64,000 nt of DNA from Moesziomyces globuligerus (lineage: Eukaryota > Basidiomycota > Ustilaginomycetes > Ustilaginales > Ustilaginaceae), in NCBI GenBank assembly GCA_030849465.1, contig JARVLF010000008.1:62001-126000 (forward strand), in the 5' to 3' direction. Below, one piece after another: positions 63,601-64,000 of this stretch. The position numbers and the translations under genes were made by a program. Numbering within the stretch: position 1 is the first letter of the stretch; the number at the start of each line of letters is the position of its first letter. A model generated the notes under the pieces. That model worked only from the letters and a program-made list of their open reading frames with translations, did no database searches and had not been told where the DNA came from.

Positions 63601-64000
63601 CCGCAGATCGCTGGTCCAGGTTGGTCGCATTCGTGTGCGCGAGACTCGCAAAGATCGTGCTGGCCTCCTGGAGTTCGACGAACTGCTGGAAGATCTGGAG
63701 CAGCGGCACGTGCGCCACGGTCACGGCCGCCGGCAGCGAGTGCCACTTCTTGAGCGTCAACTGAATCGCCTCGTCGCAGATGCGGCCGAACTCGGTGGGC
63801 TTGTCCTGGCCCGATTGCGACTTGAGCAGCGCCATGTACGCCTCGAAGACGCGCCTCCTCGGCGTCGCACTGGCCGAGAGGCTCTCGAGCGCCTGCTCGA
63901 GCGTCTCGCGTTCCGTCGTCCAGTCGTACAGCCGCCAGGCGCACTCGAGCAGCAGGTCGTTGTCGCCCTCCATCTTGGCGAGGTCGGTGAGGATGTCCCA
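60698..64000 (-). CDS. TRA1: TRA1/TRRAP, SAGA/NuA4 subunit (partial, C-terminal 1100 residues)
   Basis: C-terminal part of the giant PI3K-related pseudokinase that docks transcription activators onto SAGA and NuA4. The frame is open to the window edge, so the 5' part (over 2000 residues in the family) lies outside. Visible are FAT-domain helices (LLLECAWRLYDW, RGYHETAWIINRF, AEFFTLKGMFMARLG), then an Ala/Pro/Thr/Gly low-complexity insert of about 110 codons (62340-62670). An FRB-like and pseudokinase region follows (TRRLTILSNKGTTHSFAVQLPSGRY) without canonical HRD/DFG catalytic residues. The FATC end is ALQDPTWAPWL. The first ATG inside the window (63973) is internal. Confidence 0.93.
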   Translation of the reverse strand, partial: WDILTDLAKMEGDNDLLLECAWRLYDWTTERETLEQALESLSASATPRRRVFEAYMALLKSQSGQDKPTEFGRICDEAIQLTLKKWHSLPAAVTVAHVPLLQIFQQFVELQEASTIFASLAHTNATNLDQRSAELKAQMQTWRERLPNLWDDINAWSDLVAWRQHVFGAINKAYLPLVPVIQQRDGQNASTNSYAYRGYHETAWIINRFAHVARKHYLNDVCISSLTKIYTLPNIEIQEAFLKLREQAKCHFQNPNELTQGLDVINNTNLMFFAAPQKAEFFTLKGMFMARLGLNDEANHAFATAIQMDLNLAKAWTEWGRYNDRLFRDRPAELAAAGNAVSCYLQAAGLYKNAKVRKVLIRVLWLLSCDDSKGTVWQAFEGFKGDAPIWYWITFIPQLLQSLSHKEARFARKMLMSIAKTFPQSLYFYLRTTKEDFVAMKRQSLMAAQRAAQQQARQQQQAAAAAAAAANGKPAAGGDAAKTAGAEAAAPGSPAKTDGTPAAASTTPANGADAAAAGKTAAPTATPATPAAAPGAPGAPAATAAAAAAAANMPRQPWEYVDEILNILKTAFPLLTLTMENIAEQIQQRFKPTNEEDIYRLTNALLNDALQQYIQRAVSPNDSGVLPASSQANVIRFAENLPPGPLKTSFEEDFVKSKPTLRDYVSKLQRWRDRYETSLDRRPSKQHLEHCSHYLVEFQHQKFDEVEVPGQYLRLEDNNSDFVKIARFLPVFEMVRSAGMCTRRLTILSNKGTTHSFAVQLPSGRYCRREERIFQLLRFFNRILERRKETRKRGLAFHVPLALPLAPQVRLIDHDASFVSLQDIYERHCEEIGIGKDDPVIAWVEKMRSTWDGGNPASGSGTRGNVDFTNLRMDLMEEISTKYVPDTVLTRYMTRSMGTPSDLYMLRKQFALQTAAASFVTYVLFVSNRLPNRIHISRASGQVAMSDVVPTFNPTAPQFKSTDPTPFRLSPNLQHFIGPVAIEGVLTSALIALARTLTEPERALDEYLGIFVRDEINFWLQGAQRQAHAQGAAHANLPTEAPKEVVLTNVADVVKRAKLLSCHEDKSATAPVSGVVLDLINSASNPSKLALQDPTWAPWL

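Overview
The window is nuclear DNA of a basidiomycete fungus, most probably a smut (Ustilaginomycotina, Ustilago/Sporisorium-like). The basis is GC-rich, gene-dense DNA with mostly intronless or one- to five-intron genes, short introns (about 70-160 nt) with GTRAGT-type donors and CTGAC-like branch sites, long Ser/Pro/Ala-rich extensions on housekeeping proteins, and fungal gene content (Zn2Cys6 and homeodomain regulators, HOM2, DGK1, PEP4). The species cannot be fixed from sequence alone. I see no viral, plasmid, CRISPR or bacterial content and no intact transposon.

Layout. 1-5.4 kb: a gene-poor stretch in front of a short Zn2Cys6 transcription factor (5.46-6.57 kb, one intron). 8.1-12.9 kb (minus): KIN28/CDK7 kinase and an oversized choline/ethanolamine kinase. 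14.1-18.7 kb (plus): HIR1 histone chaperone and aspartate-semialdehyde dehydrogenase (HOM2). 18.94-19.05 kb (minus): an intron-containing tRNA-Met(CAT). 19.7-21.1 kb: DGK1-type CTP-dependent diacylglycerol kinase. 21.4-23.1 kb (minus): a multi-exon GH43-like glycosidase whose 5' end is unresolved. 24.3-26.6 kb: acyl-CoA oxidase. 27.1-28.4 kb: ERV46. 28.6-34.0 kb (minus): a 1791-residue Uds1/coiled-coil protein. 35.3-38.6 kb: Na+/Ca2+-exchanger-like carrier with a His-rich loop. 39.3-40.8 kb: complex I 49 kDa subunit. 41.3-43.6 kb: CTK1/CDK12-type kinase. 44.5-45.8 kb: vacuolar proteinase A. 46.5-47.2 kb: GINS subunit PSF1. 47.3-49.9 kb (minus): homeodomain transcription factor followed by 4.1 kb without a recognisable gene. 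54.0-55.8 kb: glucose-6-phosphate dehydrogenase (two introns). 56.3-60.0 kb: RAD4/XPC. 60.7-64.0 kb (minus, running off the window): C-terminal part of TRA1/TRRAP.

The genes do not form a metabolic cluster. Many serve transcription, chromatin or genome maintenance (KIN28, CTK1, HIR1, TRA1, PSF1, RAD4, two transcription factors), and lipid genes recur (choline kinase, DGK1, acyl-CoA oxidase), but their grouping looks like ordinary fungal gene order.

I did not find a convincing wholly new system. The more interesting points are: the two long gene-free flanks of the transcription factor genes; short tandem-repeat arrays packed into divergent promoters; a recurring GTACAGTAC motif; a stop-free, 3n-length intron in the complex I gene; the His-rich loop of the exchanger; the unresolved secretion signal of the GH43 protein; a recent 26-residue duplication in RAD4; and an Ala-rich insert in TRA1.
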